Positions 9,410 to 17,153 of a stretch of DNA of 30,292 nt are shown piece after piece; position 1 is the stretch's first letter, and each line of letters opens with the position of its first letter. The notes beneath the pieces are model-generated. The model was not told the DNA's origin and ran no database searches. It saw only the letters and a list, made by a program, of their open reading frames with translations. The position numbers and the translations under genes are program-made. The stretch comes from an uncultured Collinsella sp. (lineage in GTDB: Bacteria > Actinomycetota > Coriobacteriia > Coriobacteriales > Coriobacteriaceae), in the NCBI GenBank assembly GCA_900539035.1, contig UQAU01000023.1:1-30292 (forward strand). Reading direction: 5' to 3'.

Positions 9410-9433
9410 TTAAGGGGCCTCCGGGCCCCTTAA
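9410..9433 (+). terminator. Hairpin terminator after the cinA-like gene
   Basis: TTAAGGGGCC and GGCCCCTTAA form a 10-bp perfect stem with a TCCG loop, eight bases after the stop codon. Only a weak T tail follows. It separates the upstream operon from recA. Confidence 0.75.
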
Positions 9434-9530
9434 TTGTGGAGATAGGGACCTCCTGCAAATTTTATCTTTGTGCAGGTAGTTGTCGTATTTTTCCTCCTCA
9501 TGATTTTCTTGGTTCACCTGCGGTCAAGTT

Positions 9531-9568
9531 TTTGGTCAGTGTTTGGTCGGCGTTTGGTTGGGTTTTGG
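9531..9568 (+). repeat. 11-bp tandem repeat upstream of the recA promoter
   Basis: TTTGGTCAGTG, TTTGGTCGGCG, TTTGGTTGGGT and a final TTTGG follow each other at an exact 11-bp period. The array ends 32 bases before the recA -35 box. It may be a helix-phased protein-binding array or a simple sequence expansion. Confidence 0.6.
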
Positions 9569-9600
9569 AAAGGTCGGCTGCATATGATTTATCTGAACGG

Positions 9601-9629
9601 TTGACCACGAACAGCCGTTCGTTTATTAT
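9601..9629 (+). promoter_or_regulatory. recA promoter with LexA box in its spacer
   Basis: TTGACC (9601-9606) and TATTAT (9624-9629) are separated by 17 bases. The palindrome CGAACAGCCGTTCG (9608-9621) fills the spacer and matches the Gram-positive LexA box type CGAAC-N4-GTTCG. LexA bound here would block RNA polymerase, giving SOS control of recA. The same layout occurs upstream of the LysM gene at 19821. Confidence 0.88.
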
Positions 9630-9659
9630 CGATGCAGGTTGTTAAGAGGAGGGCTATTC

Positions 9660-10808
9660 ATGGCCAAGAATTCAGGTCCCGTACGTACCGTTCATGCTCG
9701 CACGACGGGTAAAGAGCGCGATGAGATGATCGCCACCACCAAGGCCGAGATCGAGAAGAAATTCGGCCAGGGTTCCATCATGAGGTACGGCGACGGTGGT
9801 CCCGAGCTCGAGGTCGAGGCCATTCCCACGGGTGCTCTGGCACTCGATGCCGCGCTGGGTATCGGCGGCGTGCCGCGCGGCCGTATCGTCGAGATTTACG
9901 GTCCTGAGTCCTCCGGTAAGACGACGCTTTCGCTCGAGATCCTGGCCGAGGCCCAGGCAATGGGTGGCGTTGTGGCATTTATCGATGCCGAGCACGCGCT
10001 CGATCCCACGTATGCCGCGCGCATCGGCGTGGATATCGACGAGGTACTGATTTCCCAGCCCGATACGGGTGAGCAGGCGCTCGAGATCGTTGACATGCTC
10101 GTGCGTTCCGGCGCCATCGATGCCATCGTCGTCGACTCCGTCGCCGCGCTGACCCCGCGTGCCGAGATCGAGGGAGAAATCGGTGACACTACGGTCGGTC
10201 TTCAGGCTCGCCTGATGAGCCAGGCGCTCCGCAAGCTCGCCGGCTCGCTGTCCAAGTCCAACACGACGTGTATCTTCATTAACCAGCTGCGTGAGAAGAT
10301 CGGTGTCATGTTCGGCAACCCCGAGACCACGACGGGCGGCCGCGCCCTTAAGTTCTTCTCTTCGGTGCGTATCGACATTCGCCGCATCGACAGCATTAAG
10401 CTTAAGGACGAGGTTATCGGTAACCGCGTGCGCGCCAAGGTCGTTAAGAACAAGGTGGCAGCTCCGTTCCGTTCTGCTGAGTTCGACATCATGTACGGTA
10501 CGGGCATCTCTAAGGAGGGCTCGATTCTGGACATGGCTCTCGACTGCGGCATCTGCAACAAGATGGGCTCCTGGTTTGCCTATGGCGAGGACAAGCTCGG
10601 CAATGGTCGCGAGGCCGCCAAGGCGTTCCTGCGCGAACACCCCGATTGCGCCGACGAGATTGAGCATAAGGTCCGCCTTGCCTGTGGACTTGAGTTTGAT
10701 GACGATGCTCCGTCCGAGGTCGAGCTGACCGATCAGCCTGCGCCTGAGGAGTTTGACGAGCTTTACGCCATCGATGGGTCCGCCATGCTCGATGATGACG
10801 ACGAGTAG
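9660..10808 (+). CDS. recA: Recombinase RecA
   Basis: This 382-residue recombinase drives homologous strand exchange and LexA self-cleavage. Walker A GPESSGKT is at residues 81-88. The L2 loop and following region read INQLREKIGVMFGNPETTTGG, and the early MRYG motif is present. The C-terminus ends in an acidic tail (MLDDDDE), as is typical. ATG 9660 is chosen over an in-frame upstream start at 9639 because AGGAGGG at 9647-9653 is well placed. recX follows after 11 bases. A LexA box in the promoter indicates SOS induction. Confidence 0.98.
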   Translation: MAKNSGPVRTVHARTTGKERDEMIATTKAEIEKKFGQGSIMRYGDGGPELEVEAIPTGALALDAALGIGGVPRGRIVEIYGPESSGKTTLSLEILAEAQAMGGVVAFIDAEHALDPTYAARIGVDIDEVLISQPDTGEQALEIVDMLVRSGAIDAIVVDSVAALTPRAEIEGEIGDTTVGLQARLMSQALRKLAGSLSKSNTTCIFINQLREKIGVMFGNPETTTGGRALKFFSSVRIDIRRIDSIKLKDEVIGNRVRAKVVKNKVAAPFRSAEFDIMYGTGISKEGSILDMALDCGICNKMGSWFAYGEDKLGNGREAAKAFLREHPDCADEIEHKVRLACGLEFDDDAPSEVELTDQPAPEEFDELYAIDGSAMLDDDDE

Positions 10809-10819
10809 CGGTTACGCTC

Positions 10820-11512
10820 ATGTCGTATACGGTGACCGAGGCCACGGTCGTCTTTCCCGATAAGAAGGCGGCCTCCTCGTTCTCGAGCGGTTATGTGTCC
10901 AAAAAGCCTTGCGCACATATCGATTGTGAGCTTGAGGGCGGTTTTGAGCGGTCCATTTGGATTCCCGTGCGGGTCGCGCGGCTGTATGTCAAAAACCGCC
11001 CCGATCTTCCCTGTGATTGGGACAACTTTCGTGAGGCGGTGCAGCTCATCGAGCGTAAATGTGCACTCACCATGGTGACCGAGATGTTATCGCGCCGCGA
11101 CCATGCGACGGGTGAGGTCCGTGACAAGCTGGCTTGCTACGGCTTTCACCAGCCTGCGATCGATTTTGCCGTCGAGCGCGCCACCGAGTATCGCTTTTTA
11201 GACGAGAGCCGCTTTTGTTCGTACTTTATCGAGGAGCGCAAGCGGCGCGGTTGGGGACAGCGCAAAATCGAGACCGAGCTCAAGCGCCGTCATGTCGTGC
11301 TCGATGACATTCCCGGTTATCCCGAGGATTATTTTGCCGTCGAAGACGATTTGGCGCGTGCGTCAGCCCTGCTCGCCAAGCGGCGTGTTCCAGAGACACG
11401 CGGATTTGAAAAACTGGTTCGGTTTTTGATGGGCAAGGGCTTCTCGTATCACATCGCCGCCGATGCCGTTAAGGCACGTCTCGATGCCGAACGCGAGGAA
11501 TGTGCGGTTTAG
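10820..11512 (+). CDS. recX: Regulatory protein RecX
   Basis: This 230-residue protein modulates RecA filaments in known systems. RecX-type three-helix repeats are visible: an ALTMVTEMLSRRDHATGEVRDKL-like first repeat (about residues 75-97), DESRFCSYFIEERKRRGWG (about 128-146) with a KIETELKRR follow-on, and a C-terminal LVRFLMGKGFSYHIAADAV repeat. The ~70-residue N-terminal extension is typical of longer RecX forms. Its position directly after recA supports the call, and it probably shares the SOS-controlled promoter. Confidence 0.92.
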   Translation: MSYTVTEATVVFPDKKAASSFSSGYVSKKPCAHIDCELEGGFERSIWIPVRVARLYVKNRPDLPCDWDNFREAVQLIERKCALTMVTEMLSRRDHATGEVRDKLACYGFHQPAIDFAVERATEYRFLDESRFCSYFIEERKRRGWGQRKIETELKRRHVVLDDIPGYPEDYFAVEDDLARASALLAKRRVPETRGFEKLVRFLMGKGFSYHIAADAVKARLDAEREECAV

Positions 11513-11574
11513 GCGCATACGTTTTGTGCCCCTGCCGTTCACCGCGTTTTAGCCGCCGCGCCGGGGCCATTTAT

Positions 11575-11603
11575 TTGACAGTTGTTGTGGTTCAACGTAC
11601 GAT
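11575..11603 (+). promoter_or_regulatory. Sigma-70-type promoter for the rny operon
   Basis: TTGACA (11575-11580) and TACGAT (11598-11603) are separated by exactly 17 bases. A start near 11610 would give a leader of about 160 bases before rny, containing two hairpins. Confidence 0.8.
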
Positions 11604-11632
11604 AAACACTGTCATTTGCTTTGTGATATGTG

Positions 11633-11736
11633 CTCATCTGTGATGAGTTTGTTTATATGTTTATCTGTATCCGACCCGCATAAGCTGCGCCCATATTACT
11701 CAAATGTCGCGAGCCGTTCGTAAGGACGGTTCGCTT
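11633..11736 (+). promoter_or_regulatory. Structured 5' leader of rny with two U-tailed hairpins
   Basis: The first hairpin pairs CTCATC with GATGAG (11633-11647) and is followed by TTTGTTT. The second pairs GCGAGCCGT with ACGGTTCGC (11709-11734, one G-U pair) and is followed by TTTGTT. Both look like weak terminators or attenuators inside the predicted leader. Control of rny through its own leader is an inference. Confidence 0.5.
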
Positions 11737-11769
11737 TGTTGTGTAACGAATCCATAAAAAGGAGTGAGC

Positions 11770-13320
11770 ATGCCTATCATTGCAGCGCTCGTTGGCATCG
11801 TTTTGGGTGCCATCGCCGCCATTGCCTACATGCGCACCGCCAAGCAGGGTAGTCTTCACGAGGCCGACGAAAAGATCCAGTCGGCACACGCACAGGCTGA
11901 GTCCCTGGTCGGTGATGCAAAGCGTCAGGCCGAGACCCTCAAAAAAGAGGCTCTGCTCGAGGCTAAAGAGGAGATCATCAAGAACAAGCAGGCCGCCGAG
12001 GCCGAGGACAAGCAGCGTAAGAGCGAGATTCGTACGCTCGAGAACCGCGTGATGCAGCGCGAGGAATCCCTCGATCGCCGCAATGACGCTCTCGACAAGC
12101 GCGAGCATCAGCTGTCCAGCCAGGCCGGTCAGGTCGAGAAGCGCTCCCGTGAGCTCGAGGAGCTCTGCGCAAAGCAGACCTCCGAGCTTGAGCGTATCGC
12201 CGACCTTACCCGCGAGGACGCCCACAAGGAGCTCCTCGATAAGGTTCGCGGCGAGGTCACGCACGAAGCCGCCACGATCATTCGCGAGTCCGAGCAGCAG
12301 GTTCGCGCCGAGTGCCACAAGACCGCCCAGGAGATTCTGTCCCTGGCGATTCAGCGCTGCGCTGCCGACCACACTGCCGAGGTCACCGTTACCTCCGTGC
12401 ACATTCCCTCTGATGACCTCAAGGGCCGTATCATCGGTCGCGAGGGTCGCAACATCCGGACCTTCGAGCAGGTTTCCGGCGTCAACCTCGTGATCGACGA
12501 CACGCCCGAGACCGTCGTTCTTTCGAGCTTCGACCCGGTCCGTCGCGAGACCGCCCGTGTCGCCCTCGAGAACCTTATCGCCGACGGCCGCATTCACCCC
12601 GCCCGCATCGAGGAGATGTATCACAAGGCTGCCGACCTGGTTCAGCAGCGCGTGCGCGAGGCTGGCGAGCAGGCTGCCTTCGATACCGGCATTCACGACC
12701 TGCACCCCGAGATCGTCAAGACCCTTGGTGCCCTGCGCTACCGTACTTCGTTTGGTCAGAACGTGCTTCAGCACTCCCTCGAAGTCTCTGACCTGTGCGG
12801 CGTGATGGCTTCCGAGCTTGGCCTGGACGTTGTGACCGCCAAGCGCGCCGGCCTGCTGCACGACCTGGGCAAGGCAATCGACCATGACGTCGAGGGCCCG
12901 CATGCCGTCATCGGCGCCGAGCTTGCCCGTCGTTATGGCGAGAAGCCCGTTATCGTCCACGCTATTGAGGCTCACCATGCCGATGTCGACCCCAACACGG
13001 TGCTCGATGTCCTGGTACAGGCCGCCGATGCCGTCTCCGCCTCTCGCCCCGGTGCCCGTCGCGAGTCTGCCGAGAACTATATCAAGCGCCTTGAGAAGCT
13101 CGAGGAGATCGCCAACTCCCATGACGGCGTCGAGCGTACCTATGCCATGCAGGCTGGTCGCGAGGTCCACGTCATGGTTCAGCCGGACAAGATCTCCGAT
13201 GCCCAGTCCACGGTCCTGGCTCACGATATCGCCCATCAGATCGAGGAAGAGATGGAGTATCCCGGTCAGGTGCGCGTCGTCGTGATTCGCGAGAGCCGCG
13301 CTGTCGATATCGCTAAATAA
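11770..13320 (+). CDS. rny: Ribonuclease Y
   Basis: This 516-residue membrane-anchored endoribonuclease initiates mRNA decay. It has one N-terminal membrane helix (IIAALVGIVLGAIAAIAYM), a long charged coiled coil to about residue 200, and a KH RNA-binding domain with GREG at residues 223-226 within GRIIGREGRNI. The HD metal-dependent nuclease domain has H364-D365 in LLHDLGKAIDHD. ATG 11770 is preferred to an in-frame GTG at 11764 because GGAG at 11761-11764 is spaced correctly for it. The next gene begins one base after the stop. With RNase J at 350, the window encodes both main Gram-positive-type mRNA decay nucleases. Confidence 0.97.
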   Translation: MPIIAALVGIVLGAIAAIAYMRTAKQGSLHEADEKIQSAHAQAESLVGDAKRQAETLKKEALLEAKEEIIKNKQAAEAEDKQRKSEIRTLENRVMQREESLDRRNDALDKREHQLSSQAGQVEKRSRELEELCAKQTSELERIADLTREDAHKELLDKVRGEVTHEAATIIRESEQQVRAECHKTAQEILSLAIQRCAADHTAEVTVTSVHIPSDDLKGRIIGREGRNIRTFEQVSGVNLVIDDTPETVVLSSFDPVRRETARVALENLIADGRIHPARIEEMYHKAADLVQQRVREAGEQAAFDTGIHDLHPEIVKTLGALRYRTSFGQNVLQHSLEVSDLCGVMASELGLDVVTAKRAGLLHDLGKAIDHDVEGPHAVIGAELARRYGEKPVIVHAIEAHHADVDPNTVLDVLVQAADAVSASRPGARRESAENYIKRLEKLEEIANSHDGVERTYAMQAGREVHVMVQPDKISDAQSTVLAHDIAHQIEEEMEYPGQVRVVVIRESRAVDIAK

Positions 13321-13321
13321 C

Positions 13322-14407
13322 ATGAGCGACGCGAACGAGCTCATCTCATTTATCGCGTCGATGTCGGGGGAGGGCAACCTTCGCGTCGAGGAGAACCTTG
13401 GCGAGGGGTATGTCCGCCTCCGCGTTTCGGAGGCCGAGCGGCGCCAGGCAAAGCACGACATTCAGCATGTCGAGGATATCGTCATCGAAATGCTCCGTAA
13501 TGCTCGCGATGCCGGCGCCGACAAGGTCTATCTCGCCACGACCAAGGAAGATGGCGTCCGCACGCTTGTCTTTCTGGATAACGGCTCGGGTGTTCCGCAG
13601 GATATGCAAGAGCGAATCTTCGATGCTCGCGTTACCTCAAAGCTCGAGAGCATGAAGATGGACCGTTGGGGCATTCACGGTCGTGGCATGGCATTGTTTT
13701 CGATCAAGCAGAACACCGACGAGGCCCGTGTGGTCACGTCCGGCGTCGATCTTGGCTCAGCCTTTAAGGTGAGCGTTGCAGCCGAACGCCTCAGTGAGCG
13801 TGCCGATCAGTCCAGCTGGCCCCAGGCCGTCAAGGATGAGGACGGACGTTATGTCTGTGCTCGCGGTCCGCATAATATTATTCGCGCTGCCTGTGAGTTT
13901 GCGCTCGAGGAGCTGCGTGGTTGCGATGTCTATCTTGGTTCTCCGTCTGAGATTGCCGCGACCCTTTATGCTCAGGCGTCAAGTCGGCTCGATACGTCTC
14001 GTCTCCTGTTCATTGACGACGAGAGCGAGCTTCCGGTTGTCGATCGTTTAGGCCTTGCCTCTGATGCCGAGGACTTTATCCGTATCTGTTCGAGTTTGGG
14101 TCTTGAGATGTCCGAGCGCACGGCCCATCGCATTTTGGCAGGGCAGATTAAGCCCGTTCGCGGTGTGACCGCGCGTCTGCTGCGCGAGCGTGATTCGTCC
14201 TCGCATGCGCCGGCTCCTGTCGATCTCTCGAAGGATCGTCGCGGGCTACGTATTGCCAAGGATGACATGGCACAGTTTTCGCGTGCTGTGGAGCGCGACT
14301 TTAATGACCTTGCTGCCCGGTACTATCTCAACCTTTGCGGCGACCCAAAGATTCGTGTTTCGCGTGATCGAATCACCGTGACCTTCGATCTTGCTAAAGA
14401 GGAATAG
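13322..14407 (+). CDS. Stand-alone GHKL (MutL/Hsp90-type) ATPase, function unknown
   Basis: The 361-residue protein opens with an ATP-binding GHKL fold. The N box is E56-x3-N60 in EMLRNARDAGA, the G1 box is DNGSG at 86-90, a TSK element is at 105-107, and the lid box is GIHGRG at 117-122 followed by MALFSIKQ. The TSK and GRGMALFSI arrangement recalls MutL more than sensor kinases. No histidine phosphoacceptor, membrane helix or MutL C-terminal domain is visible. Residues about 190-361 match no family I recognise. The gene starts one base after rny, so it is cotranscribed, and it precedes spoVS. Bacillus has the phosphodiesterase gene ymdB in this slot. A role with RNase Y is inference. Confidence 0.8.
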   Translation: MSDANELISFIASMSGEGNLRVEENLGEGYVRLRVSEAERRQAKHDIQHVEDIVIEMLRNARDAGADKVYLATTKEDGVRTLVFLDNGSGVPQDMQERIFDARVTSKLESMKMDRWGIHGRGMALFSIKQNTDEARVVTSGVDLGSAFKVSVAAERLSERADQSSWPQAVKDEDGRYVCARGPHNIIRAACEFALEELRGCDVYLGSPSEIAATLYAQASSRLDTSRLLFIDDESELPVVDRLGLASDAEDFIRICSSLGLEMSERTAHRILAGQIKPVRGVTARLLRERDSSSHAPAPVDLSKDRRGLRIAKDDMAQFSRAVERDFNDLAARYYLNLCGDPKIRVSRDRITVTFDLAKEE

Positions 14408-14414
14408 TGCCTTT

Positions 14415-14435
14415 ACCGAGTCCACTCGGTACGAT
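14415..14435 (+). promoter_or_regulatory. Palindrome abutting a -10-like box upstream of spoVS
   Basis: ACCGAGTCCACTCGGT (14415-14430) is a perfect 7-bp inverted repeat with a CC centre. It runs into TACGAT (14430-14435), the same hexamer used as -10 before rny. No good -35 lies 17 bases upstream, so this could be an activator- or repressor-controlled promoter or an mRNA hairpin. Confidence 0.5.
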
Positions 14436-14481
14436 ACAGTTATTGCAGTTAAAACGTACTTTTAAACGCAGGAGTTTCTTC

Positions 14482-14799
14482 ATGGATTGCCTGAAGGTAT
14501 CAAGCAAATCATCGCCCGCGTCCGTTGCCGGCGCCATCGCCGGCATGGTCAAGGATGGTGTACCCGTCAACATCCAGTGTGTCGGCGCCGGTGCGGTCAA
14601 CCAGGCCATAAAGGCCGTGGCTATTGCGCGTGGTTTTTTGATTCCAACCGGGTTTGATATTTCCTGCGCGCCCGTGTTCTCCGACATCCTTATTAACGGG
14701 GAGTCGCGCACGGCCATCCGTCTCTCTATTTACGTTCACCAGATCAATCGAGCTGCTATGGATAACGTCGTCATGGATGACGTTAAGCCTGTGGCATAG
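14482..14799 (+). CDS. spoVS: SpoVS family protein
   Basis: This 105-residue protein matches SpoVS: it opens with LKVSSKSSPASVAGAIAG, followed by the Alba-like core GAGAVNQAIKAVAIARG and the ESRTAIRLSIYV strand. SpoVS affects sporulation in Bacillus, but homologues occur in non-sporulating bacteria and probably bind nucleic acid. About 16 residues after the usual end form a C-terminal extension. ATG 14482 is chosen because AGGAG lies at 14470-14474 and the conserved domain begins there. The rny-x-spoVS order is shared with Bacillus. Confidence 0.93.
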   Translation: MDCLKVSSKSSPASVAGAIAGMVKDGVPVNIQCVGAGAVNQAIKAVAIARGFLIPTGFDISCAPVFSDILINGESRTAIRLSIYVHQINRAAMDNVVMDDVKPVA

Positions 14800-14838
14800 C
14801 TTCTGCTTGCCTCGTTTCGCTCCCCATCGTTAGGACTT

Positions 14839-16215
14839 ATGCACATGGACCAGCGTTCCGTACGCGATATTCTTGCCGGTAAAACCTACTTTATCCGCAC
14901 CTTTGGCTGCCAGATGAATCAGCACGACTCCGAGCGTGTGAGTGGCCTGCTTGATTCGTATGGCTGCCTCATGGCGCTCGATCCCGAGCATGCCGATATC
15001 GTTGTGTTCATGACGTGCTGTGTGCGCGAGGCTGCCGATACGCGCCTGTACGGTCAGTGCAATTCCTGCAAAAGCCTGCCGCCTTCGCCTTCGGGCAAAC
15101 GCGTGGTTGCCGTTGGTGGTTGCATCGCGCAGCGCGATGGCGAGGGTCTGCTCACCAACGTCGATAACGTCAATGTCATCTTTGGCACGCATTCCATCGC
15201 ACATGTGGCCGAGCTCATTGCCGAGGCGTTCCTGGACGGCAAGCGTCATATCCGCACCAATGAGCATGAGGATACGGATGCCATGAGTATGCCGTGGCAC
15301 CGTGAGACGCAGTATCACGCCTGGGTGCCCATCATGACGGGCTGCAATAACTTCTGCACCTACTGCATCGTGCCGTACGTGCGCGGTCGCGAAAAGAGCC
15401 GCCCCTTCGAGGAGATTGTCGACGAGGTGACCGGTTTGGTGCGCCAGGGCGTGCGTGAGATTACGCTGCTGGGCCAAAACGTTAACTCATATGGCCGCGA
15501 TTTGTTTGGTAAGCCGCGCTTTGCCGACTTGCTGCGCGCCGTGGGCGATACGGGCGTGGAGCGCATCTTCTTTACGTCTTCGCATCCCAAGGACCTGCTG
15601 CCCGAGACCATCGACGCCATGGCCGAGACGCCTGCCGTTATGCCGCACCTGCACCTGGCCGTCCAGTCAGGTTCGACGCGGATCCTCAAAGAGATGAATC
15701 GCCGTTATACACGCGAGGACTATCTGGGCCTGGTCGATCGCATTCGCAACCGTATGCCCGATATCGCGCTCTCGACCGACATTATCGTTGGCTTCCCGGG
15801 CGAGACTGAAGAGGACTTTGAGCAGACGCTCTCACTTGCCGAGACGGTCCGCTATGCTCAGGCCTATACCTTCATCTATTCCAAGCGTGCCGGTACTCCG
15901 GCCGCCGAGATTGATGATCCTACGCCGCATGAGGTTATTCTCGAGCGTTTCAACCGCCTGGTTAAGGTTATCGAGACCACGGCACACGAGTATAACCAGG
16001 GTGAGCTTCATACTGTGGTGCCGGCGCTCATTGAGGGAACGAGCAAAAAGAATGACGCGGTGCTACTGGGCAAGAGTCCCAAGAATCAGACCGTGCATGC
16101 GCCTATCCCCGAGGGTTACAGCATCGACCAGCTTGTTGGCAAGATCGTTGATGTTGACGTTGACGTTGCCAAGACCTGGTATTTGTCTGGCTCCGTTGTG
16201 GGCGAGCCGCGCTAA
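14839..16215 (+). CDS. miaB: tRNA-2-methylthio-N6-dimethylallyladenosine synthase MiaB
   Basis: This 458-residue radical-SAM methylthiotransferase adds the methylthio group to i6A37 of tRNA. The UPF0004 cysteines are in FGCQMNQHDSE, MTCCVREAAD and GGCIAQRDG, and the radical-SAM motif CNNFCTYC is at residues 169-176, followed by IVPYVRGREKSR. A TRAM region ends the protein. The usual NTCSVRE reads MTCCVRE here, a conservative variant with an extra cysteine. ATG codons at 14839 and 14845 are both possible. The stop overlaps miaA (TAATG), so the enzyme acting first (MiaA) is encoded second. Confidence 0.95.
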   Translation: MHMDQRSVRDILAGKTYFIRTFGCQMNQHDSERVSGLLDSYGCLMALDPEHADIVVFMTCCVREAADTRLYGQCNSCKSLPPSPSGKRVVAVGGCIAQRDGEGLLTNVDNVNVIFGTHSIAHVAELIAEAFLDGKRHIRTNEHEDTDAMSMPWHRETQYHAWVPIMTGCNNFCTYCIVPYVRGREKSRPFEEIVDEVTGLVRQGVREITLLGQNVNSYGRDLFGKPRFADLLRAVGDTGVERIFFTSSHPKDLLPETIDAMAETPAVMPHLHLAVQSGSTRILKEMNRRYTREDYLGLVDRIRNRMPDIALSTDIIVGFPGETEEDFEQTLSLAETVRYAQAYTFIYSKRAGTPAAEIDDPTPHEVILERFNRLVKVIETTAHEYNQGELHTVVPALIEGTSKKNDAVLLGKSPKNQTVHAPIPEGYSIDQLVGKIVDVDVDVAKTWYLSGSVVGEPR

Positions 16216-17153
16216 TGGTTGCTCCCGGGGCAGGTCTTTCCGCCGTTGCGATTGTCGGTCCGACGGCGGTTGGTAAGAGCGATGTTGCTGATCGTTTGGC
16301 AGCTCGTCTTTCGTCCGAAGTGCTGTCGTGCGATGCGATGCAAATCTATCGCGGCATGGACATCGGTACCGCAAAGATGGCGCCCGATGAGTGTACGGCG
16401 CCGCTGCGTCTCGTCGACATTGTAGAGCCGGGTGTGGCATATTCTGCTGTGCTTTATCAGGCTGACGCTCGCGCGCATGTTGAGCGCTTGCTTGGCGAGG
16501 GCCGCCTACCGGTGTTTTGCGGGGGTACGGGGCTGTATCTCAAGGCCGCCCTCGATGAGATGGACTTTCCCTCGGGTGAACTTGAGGACGATCGCCGTGC
16601 GGGCTATCAGGAGCTTGCCGAGCGTATTGGTGAGGAAGAACTGCATGCCCTGCTTGCCGAGCGTGACCCCGAGTCCGCTGCGGTCATCCACCCCCATAAT
16701 GTTCGCCGCGTGATTCGCGCGCTCGAGATGCATGATGATGGTATCTCCTATGCACAGCAAAAAAGTCAGTTTAGTGTTCCTCGCGAGCATTATCATGCTC
16801 TATGGTTTGGTCTGACGCGTAATCGCGAGGCTCTCTACGAGCGCATTAACCTGCGTGTCGATCTGATGTTTGAACAGGGTCTTGTCGATGAGGTTCGCGG
16901 TCTGATGGACCAGGGGCTGGGAGATGCCCTGACTTCGATGCAGGCAATTGGTTATAAAGAGATCATTGATGCTTTCAATGGCGTGATTTCTATGGATGAG
17001 GCTCGCGAACTCATTAAGATGCGTTCGCGTCGTTATGCCAAGCGTCAGCTTTCGTGGTTTAAGCGCGATGACCGTATCGCGTGGTTTGATATGGATGAAT
17101 GTACGATCGATGAGGTCGTTGAGGATATCCTGCATCGTATTGAGGCTGCCTAA
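16215..17153 (+). CDS. miaA: tRNA dimethylallyltransferase MiaA
   Basis: This 312-residue enzyme transfers a dimethylallyl group to A37 of tRNAs reading UNN codons, making the substrate of MiaB. The P-loop GPTAVGKS is at residues 15-22, followed by SCDAMQIYRGMDIGTAK, which holds the substrate-binding region. FCGGTGLYLKA lies near residue 101, and the C-terminal KMRSRRYAKRQLSWF motif is present. Both ends overlap neighbours by one base (TAATG), indicating translational coupling in miaB-miaA-hflX. Confidence 0.96.
   Translation: MVAPGAGLSAVAIVGPTAVGKSDVADRLAARLSSEVLSCDAMQIYRGMDIGTAKMAPDECTAPLRLVDIVEPGVAYSAVLYQADARAHVERLLGEGRLPVFCGGTGLYLKAALDEMDFPSGELEDDRRAGYQELAERIGEEELHALLAERDPESAAVIHPHNVRRVIRALEMHDDGISYAQQKSQFSVPREHYHALWFGLTRNREALYERINLRVDLMFEQGLVDEVRGLMDQGLGDALTSMQAIGYKEIIDAFNGVISMDEARELIKMRSRRYAKRQLSWFKRDDRIAWFDMDECTIDEVVEDILHRIEAA

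Noticed and set aside
14482..14799. Presence of spoVS as evidence for sporulation
   Set aside because: SpoVS is widespread in non-sporulating bacteria, and no other sporulation-specific gene is in the window.
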